From Aldehydirespirator sp965203575 (lineage in GTDB: Bacteria > Actinomycetota > Acidimicrobiia > Acidimicrobiales > Aldehydirespiratoraceae), in assembly GCA_965203575.1 (NCBI GenBank), contig OZ241894.1:1984001-2048000 (forward strand): DNA of 64,000 nt. Reading direction: 5' to 3'. Shown one piece after another: positions 16,537 to 25,279 of the stretch. The stretch's first letter is position 1. Each line of letters begins with the position of its first letter. Position numbers and translations under genes: made by a program. The notes below the pieces were generated by a model. The model saw only the letters and a list, made by a program, of their open reading frames with translations, had not been told where the DNA came from and searched no databases.

Positions 16537-17034
16537 TCAGGCGAGCATGCGCTGCATCACGACCACGTCCAGCCAGGTGCCGAACTTGCGGCCGACTTCC
16601 TGCTCGGTGCCCACAACCGTGAACCCGACGGCTTCGTGCAGCTGGACCGACGCCTGGTGGCCTCCGGCGATGCGGGCGATCATGGTGTGGAAGCCGCGGG
16701 CCTGGGCCAGGCCGACCAGTTCCCGCATGAGCCGCCGGCCGACGCCCCGGCCCCGCACGGTCTCGTCGACGTAGACGCTGGACTCCACCGAGGTCCGGTA
16801 GGCGGCCCGGGGCCGGTACTCGCTGAGTGACGAGAAGCCGACCACCCGCCCGCCGAGCTCGGCCACCAGCACTCCGCGGGCGCCGGCCCGTTCCTGCAGC
16901 CAGGCCTGCTGGTCCTCGAGGGTGCGGGGCACGAGGTCGAAGGTGTGGGTGGTGTGCTCGACCTCGTAGTTGTAGATGCGCCGGATCTCCTCGGCGTCGT
17001 CGAGGGTGGCGAGCCGCACGACCACTTCGTCCAT
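16537..17034 (-). CDS. GNAT N-acetyltransferase (phosphinothricin acetyltransferase-like)
   Basis: 165 aa. MDEVVVRLATLDDAEEIRRIYNYEVEHTTHTFD is the PAT-type N-terminus; VESSVYVDETVRGRGVGRRLMREL contains the acetyl-CoA pyrophosphate loop (RGRGVG); GFHTMIARIAGGHQASVQLHEAVGF is motif B. Members acetylate methionine sulfone/sulfoximine-like amines or other small amines. Ends close to the convergent toxin gene. Specific substrate unknown. Confidence 0.88.
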   Translation of the reverse strand: MDEVVVRLATLDDAEEIRRIYNYEVEHTTHTFDLVPRTLEDQQAWLQERAGARGVLVAELGGRVVGFSSLSEYRPRAAYRTSVESSVYVDETVRGRGVGRRLMRELVGLAQARGFHTMIARIAGGHQASVQLHEAVGFTVVGTEQEVGRKFGTWLDVVVMQRMLA

Positions 17035-17145
17035 GCCCCGAGGCTACGGCCACCCGAGGTTGGGGGTTGCGACGCTGCAAACCAGCGAGGCTACGGCCCG
17101 GCTCGGCTGGCCGAGTGGGGGGTGCGCCGCGGTAGCTTCCGCGTC

Positions 17146-18753
17146 ATGTACCGACCCGACATCGTCTCCGTGTTCCGCCGGACGGCTCGACGCCACGGCG
17201 ACCGCCCGTTCCTGATCGACAGCCAGTCGTCGGTGACCTACGCCCAGGCCGAGCAGCTCACCGACGCCGCCGCGGCCGAGCTGGTCGACCGGGGCGTGTC
17301 GCCGGGCGACACCGTCGGCTTCTGCGCGCCGGACCGGGTGTCGTTGTGGCTCGGCATCATCGCCGCCTGGAAGGCCGGCGCCCTGCCGGGCCTGCTCGAC
17401 GCCCAGCTCAGCGCCGACGCCCTGCCCTACTTCGTCGGCGACGTCGACGCGCCGGTAGTCGCCGCCGCCGTCGAGCGCCACGACGTCCTGCTCGCAGCCG
17501 GCGCCCGCTCGGTGATCGACCTCGAAGAGCTGGCCCCGGTCGCGGCCCCGGCTGCCCGAACTGGCGTCTCAGCCGACGCCCCGGCCGACGTCGCGGCCAC
17601 CTCCCCGGACGCCCGAGCTGGCGTCTCGGCCGACGGCCCGGCCGCTACCGGCTCCGCTCCGACGCAGGCCTCGCCCGTCGACCGGCACGGACCGGATGCG
17701 CCTCTGTACCTGAGCTACACCTCGGGCACCACCGGGCTGCCCAAGGGTGTGGTGCTGCGCTCGGCCGACGTGACCCGGGCCACGTCGTGCATCGCCGACC
17801 GCCTCGGACTCCGCCACGACGACGTGCTGCTGGCCACCACCCCCATCCCCAGCAGCTTCCAGCTGGTCGCCGCCCTGATGCCTGCGGTCCACACCGGCGC
17901 CGCGGTGGCCCTGGTGGCGGGCCGCCCGGTGGCCGAGATGTGGCAGGTGGCCCGCGACAACCGCGCCACCGTGCTGGTCGCCTACCCGCTCACCCTGGCC
18001 GACATTGTGAACGCCCCCGATGCGGCCGACGATCCGCCGTTCCGGGTGGCCCTGTCGGGCGGCTCGCCGCTGGCCCCCCGCATCAAGCGCGACTACCTGT
18101 CGACGCTGGGCATCTCGCTGCTGGAGAGCTACGGCCAGAGCGAGATGGGCGGGTTCATGGCCATGGGCAGCCCGGCCGACGGCGAGCGGGCTCTGGAGGG
18201 CTGGGTGGGCCGTCCCCTGCCCGACCGTTCCGCCTACGTGGCCGGCGTCGACGAGCCCTTCGACGAGCTGCCCGCGGGCGAGGTCGGCGAGGTGCTGGTC
18301 GCTCACGGCTTCTTCCCTGAGTACCGCAACAAGCCCGACCGGTTCGCCGACACCACCCAGGGCGGCGTGCTCCACACCGGCGACCTGGCCGTGGCCGACC
18401 CCGACGGTTACATAAAGGTGCTGGGCCGCACCAACGAGGCCGCCTCGGCCGCCGCCCGGGGCGGCTTCCTGCGTGAGCTGGAGGACGCCCTCTACGGCCA
18501 CCCGGCCGTGCTCCACGCCGCGGTGGTGGATCGGGGCGACGGCGAGATGGCCGGCTTCTACGAGGCCCGCTCCGGCCACGCGGTCACCCCCGACGAGCTG
18601 ATCGCCCACGCCGGCGCCACCGTGCCGGCCGCCCTGCTGCCGTCCACGATGACCGAGCTGGACGCCATGCCCCGCACCTTCAGCGGCAAGGCCGACCGCC
18701 TGGGCCTGGCCCACCGCGCCACCGACCCGCCTTTAGACCGTGAACGCGGCTGA
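17146..18753 (+). CDS. AMP-dependent acyl-CoA synthetase/ligase
   Basis: 535 aa starting MYRPDIVSVFRRTARRHGDRPF. P-loop YTSGTTGLPKG is near residue 190, followed by ESYGQSEMGG, the HTGDLAVADPDGYIKVLGR hinge region and a short C-terminal domain ending with FSGKADR. A proline/alanine-rich insertion lies just before the P-loop. It should activate a carboxylic acid as acyl-AMP then acyl-CoA. It is the first gene of a co-directional group reaching 24.6 kb and overlaps the next gene by 14 bp. Confidence 0.88.
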   Translation: MYRPDIVSVFRRTARRHGDRPFLIDSQSSVTYAQAEQLTDAAAAELVDRGVSPGDTVGFCAPDRVSLWLGIIAAWKAGALPGLLDAQLSADALPYFVGDVDAPVVAAAVERHDVLLAAGARSVIDLEELAPVAAPAARTGVSADAPADVAATSPDARAGVSADGPAATGSAPTQASPVDRHGPDAPLYLSYTSGTTGLPKGVVLRSADVTRATSCIADRLGLRHDDVLLATTPIPSSFQLVAALMPAVHTGAAVALVAGRPVAEMWQVARDNRATVLVAYPLTLADIVNAPDAADDPPFRVALSGGSPLAPRIKRDYLSTLGISLLESYGQSEMGGFMAMGSPADGERALEGWVGRPLPDRSAYVAGVDEPFDELPAGEVGEVLVAHGFFPEYRNKPDRFADTTQGGVLHTGDLAVADPDGYIKVLGRTNEAASAAARGGFLRELEDALYGHPAVLHAAVVDRGDGEMAGFYEARSGHAVTPDELIAHAGATVPAALLPSTMTELDAMPRTFSGKADRLGLAHRATDPPLDRERG

Positions 18754-19753
18754 CCTGCTGACCGACGCCGTCGCGGCCCGGCCCGGCACTGCCGACAGCG
18801 ACACGGCGATCCACTGGGTCGACCGTGATCGCGCCCTTACATATAGGGAAGCCGTCGACGCCATGGCCCGGGCTGCGGCGGTGCTGGCCGGCTTCGGTGT
18901 GCCCCCCGGCGGTCGGGTCGGCCTGTTCGCCCATCCCGGGCTCGACTATGTGGTGGCCCTGCTGGGCGCCTGGCGGCTGGGAGCGACCGCCGTGCTGGTG
19001 GACCTGGCCGACAAGGACCGCTTCCACGAACTGATGACCGCGGCCGCTCCCCACGCCGTCGTCTACACCAACGACCACTTCGACTACGTCCAGCCCACGG
19101 TGGCGACCCTTGGCACTGCCGGCCGCGGCACGGTCTTCGCCGGCATGGACGGACCCCAGTCCGGAACGGTTGGCTGGCTGGACGCTCTGGCCGCGGCCAC
19201 CCCCCTCGTCGAGGCGCCAGCGACCGCCGCCACCGCGGCCGAGCCACCCCTGACCACGACCACCACGATCCCCACCGACGCGCCCACCACCAACGCCACG
19301 GCAGCCAATGCGATCGCGCTCACCGCTCCCGCCTCCGCCACTACCCGCACTCACGCCGAGCTGATCGAGGCCGCCGCCGCCGTGGCCGCCCGGCTCGACC
19401 TCAACCCGGACGACGCCACCCTGTGCCCCACACCGCTGGCCCAGCCGTTCCATCTGGAGGCCAGCATCCTCCCGGCCCTGTTGCGAGGCGCCACCGCCGG
19501 CCTCCTCAAGTCGTGGCAGCCCGACGACGCCTGGGAGGCGATGGAGCGCAACGGCACCACCGTGCTGTGCGGCACCGCCGAACACTGCGCGCAACTCCTG
19601 GAGGCGTCCACCGCCCGGGGCCGCAAGCCGGCATCCCTCCGAGCCGCGGTCACGACCGCAACGACCACCACTACCACACCAGACGATGTCGCCGACCGCC
19701 TCCGCACCCAACTCGACATACACCTGCTGGTGACGCCATCGCCCTCCCACTAG
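18740..19753 (+). CDS. Degenerate AMP-ligase paralogue, catalytically dead by sequence
   Basis: 337 aa from GTG 18740, inside the end of the upstream ligase. The N-terminal half (LTYREAVDAMARAAAVLAGFGVPPGGRVGLFAHPG, VVALLGAWRLGATAVLVDLADKDRFHELM) follows the AMP-binding fold. The expected P-loop region instead reads ALTAPASATTRT, lacking the Gly-rich Thr/Lys motif. A Thr/Ala-rich linker is inserted, and the whole C-terminal lid domain with its lysine is missing. Overlapping starts imply translational coupling, so it could be a structural partner of the active ligase. It may equally be decaying. Confidence 0.7.
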   Translation: MNAADLLTDAVAARPGTADSDTAIHWVDRDRALTYREAVDAMARAAAVLAGFGVPPGGRVGLFAHPGLDYVVALLGAWRLGATAVLVDLADKDRFHELMTAAAPHAVVYTNDHFDYVQPTVATLGTAGRGTVFAGMDGPQSGTVGWLDALAAATPLVEAPATAATAAEPPLTTTTTIPTDAPTTNATAANAIALTAPASATTRTHAELIEAAAAVAARLDLNPDDATLCPTPLAQPFHLEASILPALLRGATAGLLKSWQPDDAWEAMERNGTTVLCGTAEHCAQLLEASTARGRKPASLRAAVTTATTTTTTPDDVADRLRTQLDIHLLVTPSPSH

Positions 19754-19764
19754 GCGAGGCCGCC

Positions 19765-19929
19765 ATGGGTGACATGCGCCTGGGGATCACTTTGTGGGCC
19801 GACCGGAACACGGCCCACGATGGGTGACATGCGGCTCGGCATCGCTTTGTGGGCGGACCGGAGTGTGGGACACGATGGGTGACATGCGCTTGGGCATCGC
19901 TTTGTGGGCCGATCGGGACGTGGTCGGCT
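19765..19929. repeat. 55-bp tandem triplication of the LLM gene start
   Basis: Three copies starting ATGGGTGACATGCG at 19765, 19820 and 19875 repeat the start codon and the first ~18 codons. The period is 55 bp, so only the third copy is in frame with the gene body. Copies differ at several bases. Confidence 0.9.
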
Positions 19930-21047
19930 TGGGTCGGCTGGCTGCCTGCGCCGAGCGCACCGGTTTCGACGACGTGTGGTGGCCCGACCACTACATGCAC
20001 CGCGACGTCGGCGCCACCCTCACCGCCTGCGCCCTGGCCACCGACCGGGTGCGGCTCGGCACCGCGGTCACCAGCCCGCTGCTGCGCCATCCGGGCGCCC
20101 TGGCGTCGCTGTTCGCCTCGCTGGCCGAGATCGCCCCGGGCCGCATCGTGGCCGGCATCGGTCCCGGCGGCTGGGAGCTGCCCACCCAGCTCGGCATCCA
20201 CGAGCCCCGGCCCCTCACCGTCACCCGTGAGACCGCTCTGCTGCTGGCCGACCTCCTGAGGGGCCGCCCCGCCACCGCCGCCGCCACCGCCCCTGCCGCC
20301 AAGTCGGACACCACGACTAGGTTCCCGCTCACCGGTGCCCGGCTCGACTTCACGCCTCCCCAGCCCATACCCCTGTACCTGGCGGCCCGGGGCCCCCGCA
20401 TGATGTCGCTGGCCGGCGAGTTGGCCGACGGCCTGATCACTCACAGCCTGTCGCTGCCGTTCATCGAGCATGTCGTCGAACGGGTAGAGCTCGGCGCCCA
20501 GCGAGCCGCCGCCGCCGACGCCAACACCGCCGACACTCCTGACGACACCACCGCCACGGCCGCCGCCCCCGATGCCCGAGCCACCGTCTCCGACACCGCT
20601 GACACCCCCGTTGCCCGAGCCGCCGCCGGCGCCCGGCGAGCGCAGGCTGCACCCCGCCAACCGGGGGACTGCTCTATTGCGGTTTGGCTGGAGATCTTCT
20701 TGCACGACGACCTGGCCCATGCCCGCGACGTGCTGCGTCCCCGGTGCAGGTACATGGTGGGCGGCGAGTTCGACCCGAGCATGATCCCGCTGTACGGCCT
20801 CGACCCCGCCGAGGTGATGCCGGTACGCCAAGCGGTACGCAACAACGACCCCAAGGCCCACGAGCTCATCACCGACGACATGGTGGACGCCTTCTCGATC
20901 TGCGGCTCGGTGCACCGGGCCGCCGACCGGTTCGACGCCCTGCGGGCCGCGGGCGTGAGCGAGGTCATCCTGAGCTTCGGCCCGGGCATCAGCGAGGACG
21001 AGATCGCATCGGTGGGGGAGGCGATGCTGAGCTTCCTCGACCGCTAG
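19875..21047 (+). CDS. LLM-class (F420-type) flavin-dependent oxidoreductase
   Basis: About 390 aa starting MGDMRLGIALWADRD (or ATG 19884). Luciferase-like monooxygenase fold: ACAERTGFDDVWWPDHYM, RLGTAVTSPLLRHPGALASLFASLAEIAPGRIVAGIGPGGWE, and LAARGPRMMSLAGELADGLITH. A low-complexity Ala/Thr/Asp-rich insertion lies around residues 210-260. Actinobacterial relatives use coenzyme F420. Member of the 17-24 kb gene run; substrate unknown. Confidence 0.85.
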   Translation: MGDMRLGIALWADRDVVGLGRLAACAERTGFDDVWWPDHYMHRDVGATLTACALATDRVRLGTAVTSPLLRHPGALASLFASLAEIAPGRIVAGIGPGGWELPTQLGIHEPRPLTVTRETALLLADLLRGRPATAAATAPAAKSDTTTRFPLTGARLDFTPPQPIPLYLAARGPRMMSLAGELADGLITHSLSLPFIEHVVERVELGAQRAAAADANTADTPDDTTATAAAPDARATVSDTADTPVARAAAGARRAQAAPRQPGDCSIAVWLEIFLHDDLAHARDVLRPRCRYMVGGEFDPSMIPLYGLDPAEVMPVRQAVRNNDPKAHELITDDMVDAFSICGSVHRAADRFDALRAAGVSEVILSFGPGISEDEIASVGEAMLSFLDR

Positions 21048-21104
21048 CGACCGCACCCCACCCCGACCCGCACCCCACCCCGACCCGCACCCCACCCCGA
21101 CCCC
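21048..21104. repeat. 17-bp tandem repeat, three copies
   Basis: The unit CGACCCGCACCCCACCC is repeated three times between the LLM stop and the opine-dehydrogenase gene. The gene's own ribosome site (AAGGAGAAG) lies further downstream at 21129. Confidence 0.8.
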
Positions 21105-21142
21105 GAAATGGTTCGCACACATATACATAAGGAGAAGACCCC

Positions 21143-22249
21143 ATGAAGGTGGCTGTTCTTGGTTCCGGCGGCGGCGCCCTGGCGGTGGCCGCCGACATGT
21201 CCCGCCACGGCCGCGCCACGACGCTGGCCGACTTCGACGACTTCATGTCGAACCTCGAGCCCGTCGCGGCCAACAAAGGCGTGACAGTCACCAACGACTG
21301 GCACGGCCCCGAGACCCACCCGGTCACCGTCGCCCCCGACATCCCCCAAGCAATCCACGACGCGGCCCTCATCGTCACCGTCGTCCCGTGCTTCGCCCAC
21401 GACCGCTGGGTGGAGGCCATCGCCCCCCACGTCACCGCCGACCAGACGGTGCTGTTCCTGGGCGAGGGCAGCGGCGCCATCGTGGCCCGTCGAGCCATCG
21501 ACCAGCCGACCGTCATCGCCGAGGCCAACACCCTGCCCTACCTGGCCCGCCCCACCGGCCCCGGCTCGGTCACCGCCTTCCGCAAGCTGGGCGGCGTGCT
21601 GATCGCCACCCTCCCGGCCACCACCGCCGCCACCGCCCACACCACCAAACTGATCGAGGACGTCTGGCCCTACGCCACCGCCACCGACACGGTGTGGAAC
21701 ACGGTGCTCGCCAATTACAACGCCATAGACCATGTGGCCGCGATGATCGCGAACGCGGGTACTCTCCAGAACCGCTCCGGCGGGATGTTGTTGTGGGGCG
21801 AGGGCGCCACGCCTGCGGTGGTGAATGTGATTGAGACGGTCGACAACGAACTGCTGGCTCTGCGCCGGGCGCTCAACTCGAAGGAGCTGCGCCGCTACCA
21901 GGACTTCCTGGTGGCCCAGGGCTTCGCTCCCGACCTCGGCCCCGGCGCCACCCTGTTCGACACGGTGAGGGCGTCGAAGCTGGTGGTGTCGTATGCGCCC
22001 ACGGGCGACGCCGGCGGGCTCGACACCCGCTATGTCACCGAGGACGTGCCCTATGCGCTGGTGCTGGCGTCGTCGCTGGGCGAGGCGACGGGCGTGCCGA
22101 CCCCGGTGGTCGACGGTCTGGTGGACATCGCCTCGTCGATGCTGGGCCGGGACTTCCGGGCCGAGGGCCGCACGCTGGCCACCCTGGGCCTCGACGGGCT
22201 GGACACCACCGGCCTGATCGGCTTCGCCCGCACCGGAGTCTTCCCGTGA
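21143..22249 (+). CDS. NAD/NADP octopine/nopaline dehydrogenase family protein
   Basis: 368 aa with AAGGAG ribosome site. MKVAVLGSGGGALAVAADMSRHG is the Rossmann GxGxxA/G motif; VVPCFAHDRWVEAIAPH, FLGEGSGAIVARR and EANTLPYLAR follow; the C-terminal all-helical domain has NYNAIDHVAAMIANAG with the catalytic-His region and ITEDVPYALV-like YVTEDVPYALVLASSLGE. Opine dehydrogenases reductively condense an amino acid with a 2-oxo acid; many family members have other substrates. Its stop overlaps GTG of the next gene (GTGA). Confidence 0.85.
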   Translation: MKVAVLGSGGGALAVAADMSRHGRATTLADFDDFMSNLEPVAANKGVTVTNDWHGPETHPVTVAPDIPQAIHDAALIVTVVPCFAHDRWVEAIAPHVTADQTVLFLGEGSGAIVARRAIDQPTVIAEANTLPYLARPTGPGSVTAFRKLGGVLIATLPATTAATAHTTKLIEDVWPYATATDTVWNTVLANYNAIDHVAAMIANAGTLQNRSGGMLLWGEGATPAVVNVIETVDNELLALRRALNSKELRRYQDFLVAQGFAPDLGPGATLFDTVRASKLVVSYAPTGDAGGLDTRYVTEDVPYALVLASSLGEATGVPTPVVDGLVDIASSMLGRDFRAEGRTLATLGLDGLDTTGLIGFARTGVFP

Positions 22250-22459
22250 CCAGCACCGGCCCCGGCTCCACCGGCCTGATCGGCTTCGCCCGCACCGGAG
22301 TCTTCCCGTGACCAGCACCGGCCCCGGCTCCACCGGCCTGATCGGCTTCGCCCGCACCGGAGTCTTCCCGTGACCCGCACCGGCCCCGGCTCCACCGGCC
22401 TGATCGGCTTCGCCCGCACCGGAGTCTTCCCGTGACCAGCACCGGCCCCGGCTCCACCG
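22206..22459. repeat. 62-bp tandem repeat (four copies) of a gene-gene junction
   Basis: Four copies carry the end of the opine-dehydrogenase gene (TGLIGFARTGVFP, stop) fused to the start of the amidohydrolase gene. The overlapping GTGA sits at 22246, 22308, 22370 and 22432, a constant 62-bp period. Three intervening copies are untranslated or give short dead-end products. Copies are almost identical; one has an A to C change. Confidence 0.95.
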
Positions 22460-24075
22460 GCCCCGGCGACGCCACCGATATCCGTGACGCCGGCGGCGAC
22501 CCCTTCGACGAACCCCGGGGCCTCCACGACCCCGTCGACCCCGCGGACCCCGAGCCCCCCGACGGCGTGAACACTCGGGTCCTGGCCCCGGCCGTGCACG
22601 CCATCACCAACGTCACCGCCCTGGTCGGCCGCGACCTGGAGCCCCTGCGCTGCCACATATACATACGCGACGGCCTGATCGCGGCCATCGTCCCGGCCTC
22701 CGACGGCACCACCCCGCTGGCCGCGGCCCCGCCGCCCGCCAAGGACCTGCTCGAGCGGGCGACGCTCACCATCGACGGCAAGGACATGATCGCGCTCCCA
22801 GGCATGGTCGACGTCCACGACCATCTGCGGGTCCTGGCCCCCGGCCTGCCGATCGCCGAGGGCCTCCCGCTCGACGAGTTCCTAAAGGTCCAGTGGGCCA
22901 CCCAGGCCCACATGGGTCCCCCGGAGTACGAGATGGCCGCCTTCCTGGGCGCCCTCCAGCGCCTGAAGTGCGGCATCACCACCGCCGTCGACCACGCCTA
23001 CACGTTCCACGAGCCCGACCTGGACGAGGCCTGCGTCCAGGCCCTCGAGTCGTCGGGGATCCGCTGGGCCTACGCCCGGGGCATCATGACCCGCCCCTAT
23101 GAGCCGGTGTGCGAGACGTTCGAGCAGGCCGCCGACAACATCCGGGCCCTCCTGGACCACACGGCGGCGACCCCGGACCGCCTGTTCGTGGCCCCGGTCA
23201 GCATCCGCCAGGCCACCTTCGAGGAGTTCGAGCGCAGCGCGGCCCTGGCCGACGAGCTCGGCGCCGGCACCTACACCCACGCCTCGGAGACCGCCGCCGA
23301 GCGGGAGACCTGGCTACAAGAGGCCCAGGCCACCCCGATCAAGGCCCTCGACCGGGCCGGTTTCCTGACAGACCGCACGGTGCTGGCCCATTGCGTGATC
23401 CTCGACGACGACGAGATCGAGCTGCTGGCCGCCCGCGGCACCCACGTCGTCCACTGCCCGTCCAACAACATGAAGCTGGCCAAGGGCGTGACCCGGGTGC
23501 CCGACCTGCTCGCCGCCGGGGTGAACGTGGCCCTGGGCGTCGACATGATGACCGACATCTTCTCGGAGATGCGGGCCGAGCTTCATATGCAGTCTCTTCA
23601 TTCTGGTGACCCTGCGGTGCTGTCGTCCCGCGACGTGCTGCAGATGGCCACCTGGCGCGGTGCGGCCGCCGCTTTCCCCGACTCGGCCGCCCCCGCCGAC
23701 CTCCTCACCCCGGCCTCCGCTGGCCACCGGGTGGCGCTGGGCGAGCTGTCGCAGGGCTGCGCGGCCGACATCGTGCTGGTCCCGGCCCGCTCGCTGCTCC
23801 AGGCCCCGCTGGTCGACCCTCTGCACGCGGTGGTGCAGCAGACCCACGCTCCGATGGTGCGCCATGTGCTGGTGGACGGCCATCTGGTGGTGGCCGACGG
23901 CGTCTCCACGCTGGTGGACGAGCAGGAGCTGATGATCGAGGCCGAGCGGGCCTGCAACTACTGGCTCGACCAGCTCGACCTGCCCGCCGGCCCCGAAGGC
24001 GTATGGTTCCCGCCCCCTCCACCCGACTTCCCAGACCCTCCACCCGAGTTTCCTGACCCTCCGCCACCCTGGTGA
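22432..24075 (+). CDS. Amidohydrolase, nucleobase/SAH-deaminase-like, with Pro-rich C-terminal tail
   Basis: 547 aa from the fourth GTG. The amidohydrolase core carries VDVHDHL (metal HxH), GITTAVDH, YTHASET, VLAHCVIL, HCPSNNMKLA and ALGVDMMTDIFSEM (catalytic Asp). The pattern resembles the MtaD/TrzN/AtzB cytosine- and SAH-deaminase group. The N-terminal ~45 residues are low-complexity, derived from the repeat. The C-terminus has an unusual extension WFPPPPPDFPDPPPEFPDPP not known for this family; related tails recur free-standing at 24861, 25105 and 28762. Start codon choice is ambiguous because of the repeats. Confidence 0.82.
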   Translation: MTSTGPGSTGPGDATDIRDAGGDPFDEPRGLHDPVDPADPEPPDGVNTRVLAPAVHAITNVTALVGRDLEPLRCHIYIRDGLIAAIVPASDGTTPLAAAPPPAKDLLERATLTIDGKDMIALPGMVDVHDHLRVLAPGLPIAEGLPLDEFLKVQWATQAHMGPPEYEMAAFLGALQRLKCGITTAVDHAYTFHEPDLDEACVQALESSGIRWAYARGIMTRPYEPVCETFEQAADNIRALLDHTAATPDRLFVAPVSIRQATFEEFERSAALADELGAGTYTHASETAAERETWLQEAQATPIKALDRAGFLTDRTVLAHCVILDDDEIELLAARGTHVVHCPSNNMKLAKGVTRVPDLLAAGVNVALGVDMMTDIFSEMRAELHMQSLHSGDPAVLSSRDVLQMATWRGAAAAFPDSAAPADLLTPASAGHRVALGELSQGCAADIVLVPARSLLQAPLVDPLHAVVQQTHAPMVRHVLVDGHLVVADGVSTLVDEQELMIEAERACNYWLDQLDLPAGPEGVWFPPPPPDFPDPPPEFPDPPPPW

Positions 24076-24578
24076 ACGAAGGAACCTCGCCCGAGTCGCG
24101 GGTCGCTTACAGGCTGGCCTACGAGGAAGTAATCCGCTGGCGGGCGGAGTTGGATGCCCAACTGGACCGCATCCGAAATAGAGCCATGGCCTTCCTGGCG
24201 GTAGCGGTCATTGCCGCAGGCACAGGCCTGGCCAGCTTCCCAACCGAGCCGACTGCGGCCCGGCCGTCGGTTCTGTGGATGTTCGTGATCGGTGCGGGAG
24301 TGCTCGCCAACCTCGTTGCCGTGCTAGTGGTGCTGGGAAGTCCGGAAGGTCCGTTTGGCGACAATCCGTCTGCGCTAGTGGCACGAGGCGACGACGTTGA
24401 CATGTTCCCCACAGACAGCATGCTGTACCGAGACCTTGCCCTGTGGGGTCACGAGAACGTCTTGCTGCTGTATGTGCAGGTCAACGCTCGCCGGTACTGG
24501 CTATATGTGGGCATCGCGGGGATCGCCCTGGAATTGGCGGGCCTCGCTGCGCTGCACTGGAACAGGCTGTTCCCCTAG
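24072..24578 (+). CDS. Three-helix membrane protein with cytosolic N-terminal helix
   Basis: 168 aa; GTG overlaps the previous stop. Residues 11-37 form a charged helix (YRLAYEEVIRWRAELDAQLDRIRNR), then TM1 (AMAFLAVAVIAAGTGLASF), TM2 (LWMFVIGAGVLANLVAVLVVL), a soluble stretch with DMFPTDSMLYRDLALWGHENV, and a C-terminal TM3 (WLYVGIAGIALELAGLAAL). The topology resembles SLATT/Pycsar-type TM effectors, but no cyclase is nearby and this is only a shape comparison. Its last ~30 bp belong to a 411-bp block repeated at 28450. Confidence 0.6.
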   Translation: MNEGTSPESRVAYRLAYEEVIRWRAELDAQLDRIRNRAMAFLAVAVIAAGTGLASFPTEPTAARPSVLWMFVIGAGVLANLVAVLVVLGSPEGPFGDNPSALVARGDDVDMFPTDSMLYRDLALWGHENVLLLYVQVNARRYWLYVGIAGIALELAGLAALHWNRLFP

Positions 24579-24957
24579 GCGCTACCCCGCAGCCGCCCGA
24601 CGTTGCCGGGCTGCGTTCGCTGTCTCCTTGGCCCAATCCCTTAGTGCCCGACGCTCAGTTGGGCGCTGAGGGTTCACGGGCGATATCGGCTCCAGTCGAG
24701 GCGCCGACTCCTCGGCGGTGTCCTCCGTCGCAGCGCCCTCAGCGGGGGCAGCCTCACTATTCGTATCCGATCCCATCGGGGTCTGCCTTTCGTGCACGGC
24801 CGAACTGCACTGGCCCTGTGGGCCGGAGCCTAACTCACATGGTTGTGCCGTCAACCGGAGTGCTCGACCAGCTCGACCTGCCTGCCGGGTCCGAGGCGTG
24901 TGGTTCCCGCCCCCGCCCCCCGAGTTCCCCGACCCGCCGCCCGAGGACTGGCCATAG
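24547..24957. repeat. 411-bp direct repeat, copy A
   Basis: Near-identical to 28450-28861. It holds the 3' end of the TM gene, the minus-strand 64-aa ORF, a spacer and an amidohydrolase-tail-like segment ending in GACTGGCCATAG. Together the copies bracket 3.5 kb of toxin-antitoxin-like genes. Confidence 0.9.
24582..24776 (-). CDS. Small hydrophilic protein, unknown (copy in repeat A)
   Basis: 64 aa starting MGSDTNSEAAPAEGAATED with GAAAGG upstream, ending RALRDWAKETANAARQRRAAAG. Acidic N-half, basic C-terminal helix. The second copy at 28485 differs at three or four residues and keeps the frame open, which mildly supports coding. A longer start at 24854 would give 90 aa. Function unknown. 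Confidence 0.45.
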   Translation of the reverse strand: MGSDTNSEAAPAEGAATEDTAEESAPRLEPISPVNPQRPTERRALRDWAKETANAARQRRAAAG

Positions 24958-25104
24958 CCCCGCCGGGGCGTTGTCCAGGGCGCGCGCCGAAGCCAACACA
25001 ACATATGTCTTTATTGATATGTACTTTATGCAACGCATAGAACAAGAACGCAAAAGTATGCATAGCGCACAAACTGGATCGCGCCCGGCGAGCCGGCCGC
25101 CGTC

Positions 25105-25188
25105 TTCGGGGACACTGCCGCGGCCCCCGCCGCCCGAGTTCCCAGACCCTCCGCCCCGAGGACTGGACGTAGCGCCGGCGAACCCCTA
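25105..25188 (+). repeat. Free-standing copy of the Pro-rich amidohydrolase tail
   Basis: The sequence encodes the PPPPEFPDPPP-type tail followed by a GGACTGGACGTAG-like end without any gene body. It is a short third relative of the tails at 24000, 24900 and 28800. No independent gene is seen from 24958 to 25279. Confidence 0.6.
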
Positions 25189-25196
25189 GGGGCATC

Positions 25197-25249
25197 GTGT
25201 CGGCGTATGGCGACATGGCGGTGATGTCAGAATATGGTGATACATCAGG
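25197..25249. promoter_or_regulatory. Half copy of the HipB-type operator region
   Basis: GGCGACATGGCGGTGATGTCA followed by GAATATGGTGATACA matches the region upstream of hipB (26655-26700) and of the broken hipB (30245-30290). Only one arm (GTCAGAATAT, one mismatch) is present. It lies ~45 bp upstream of the 25280 gene and may place that operon under HipB control. Confidence 0.5.
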
Positions 25250-25279
25250 ACACACACACCACGGGGAGGAGACGGAAAC

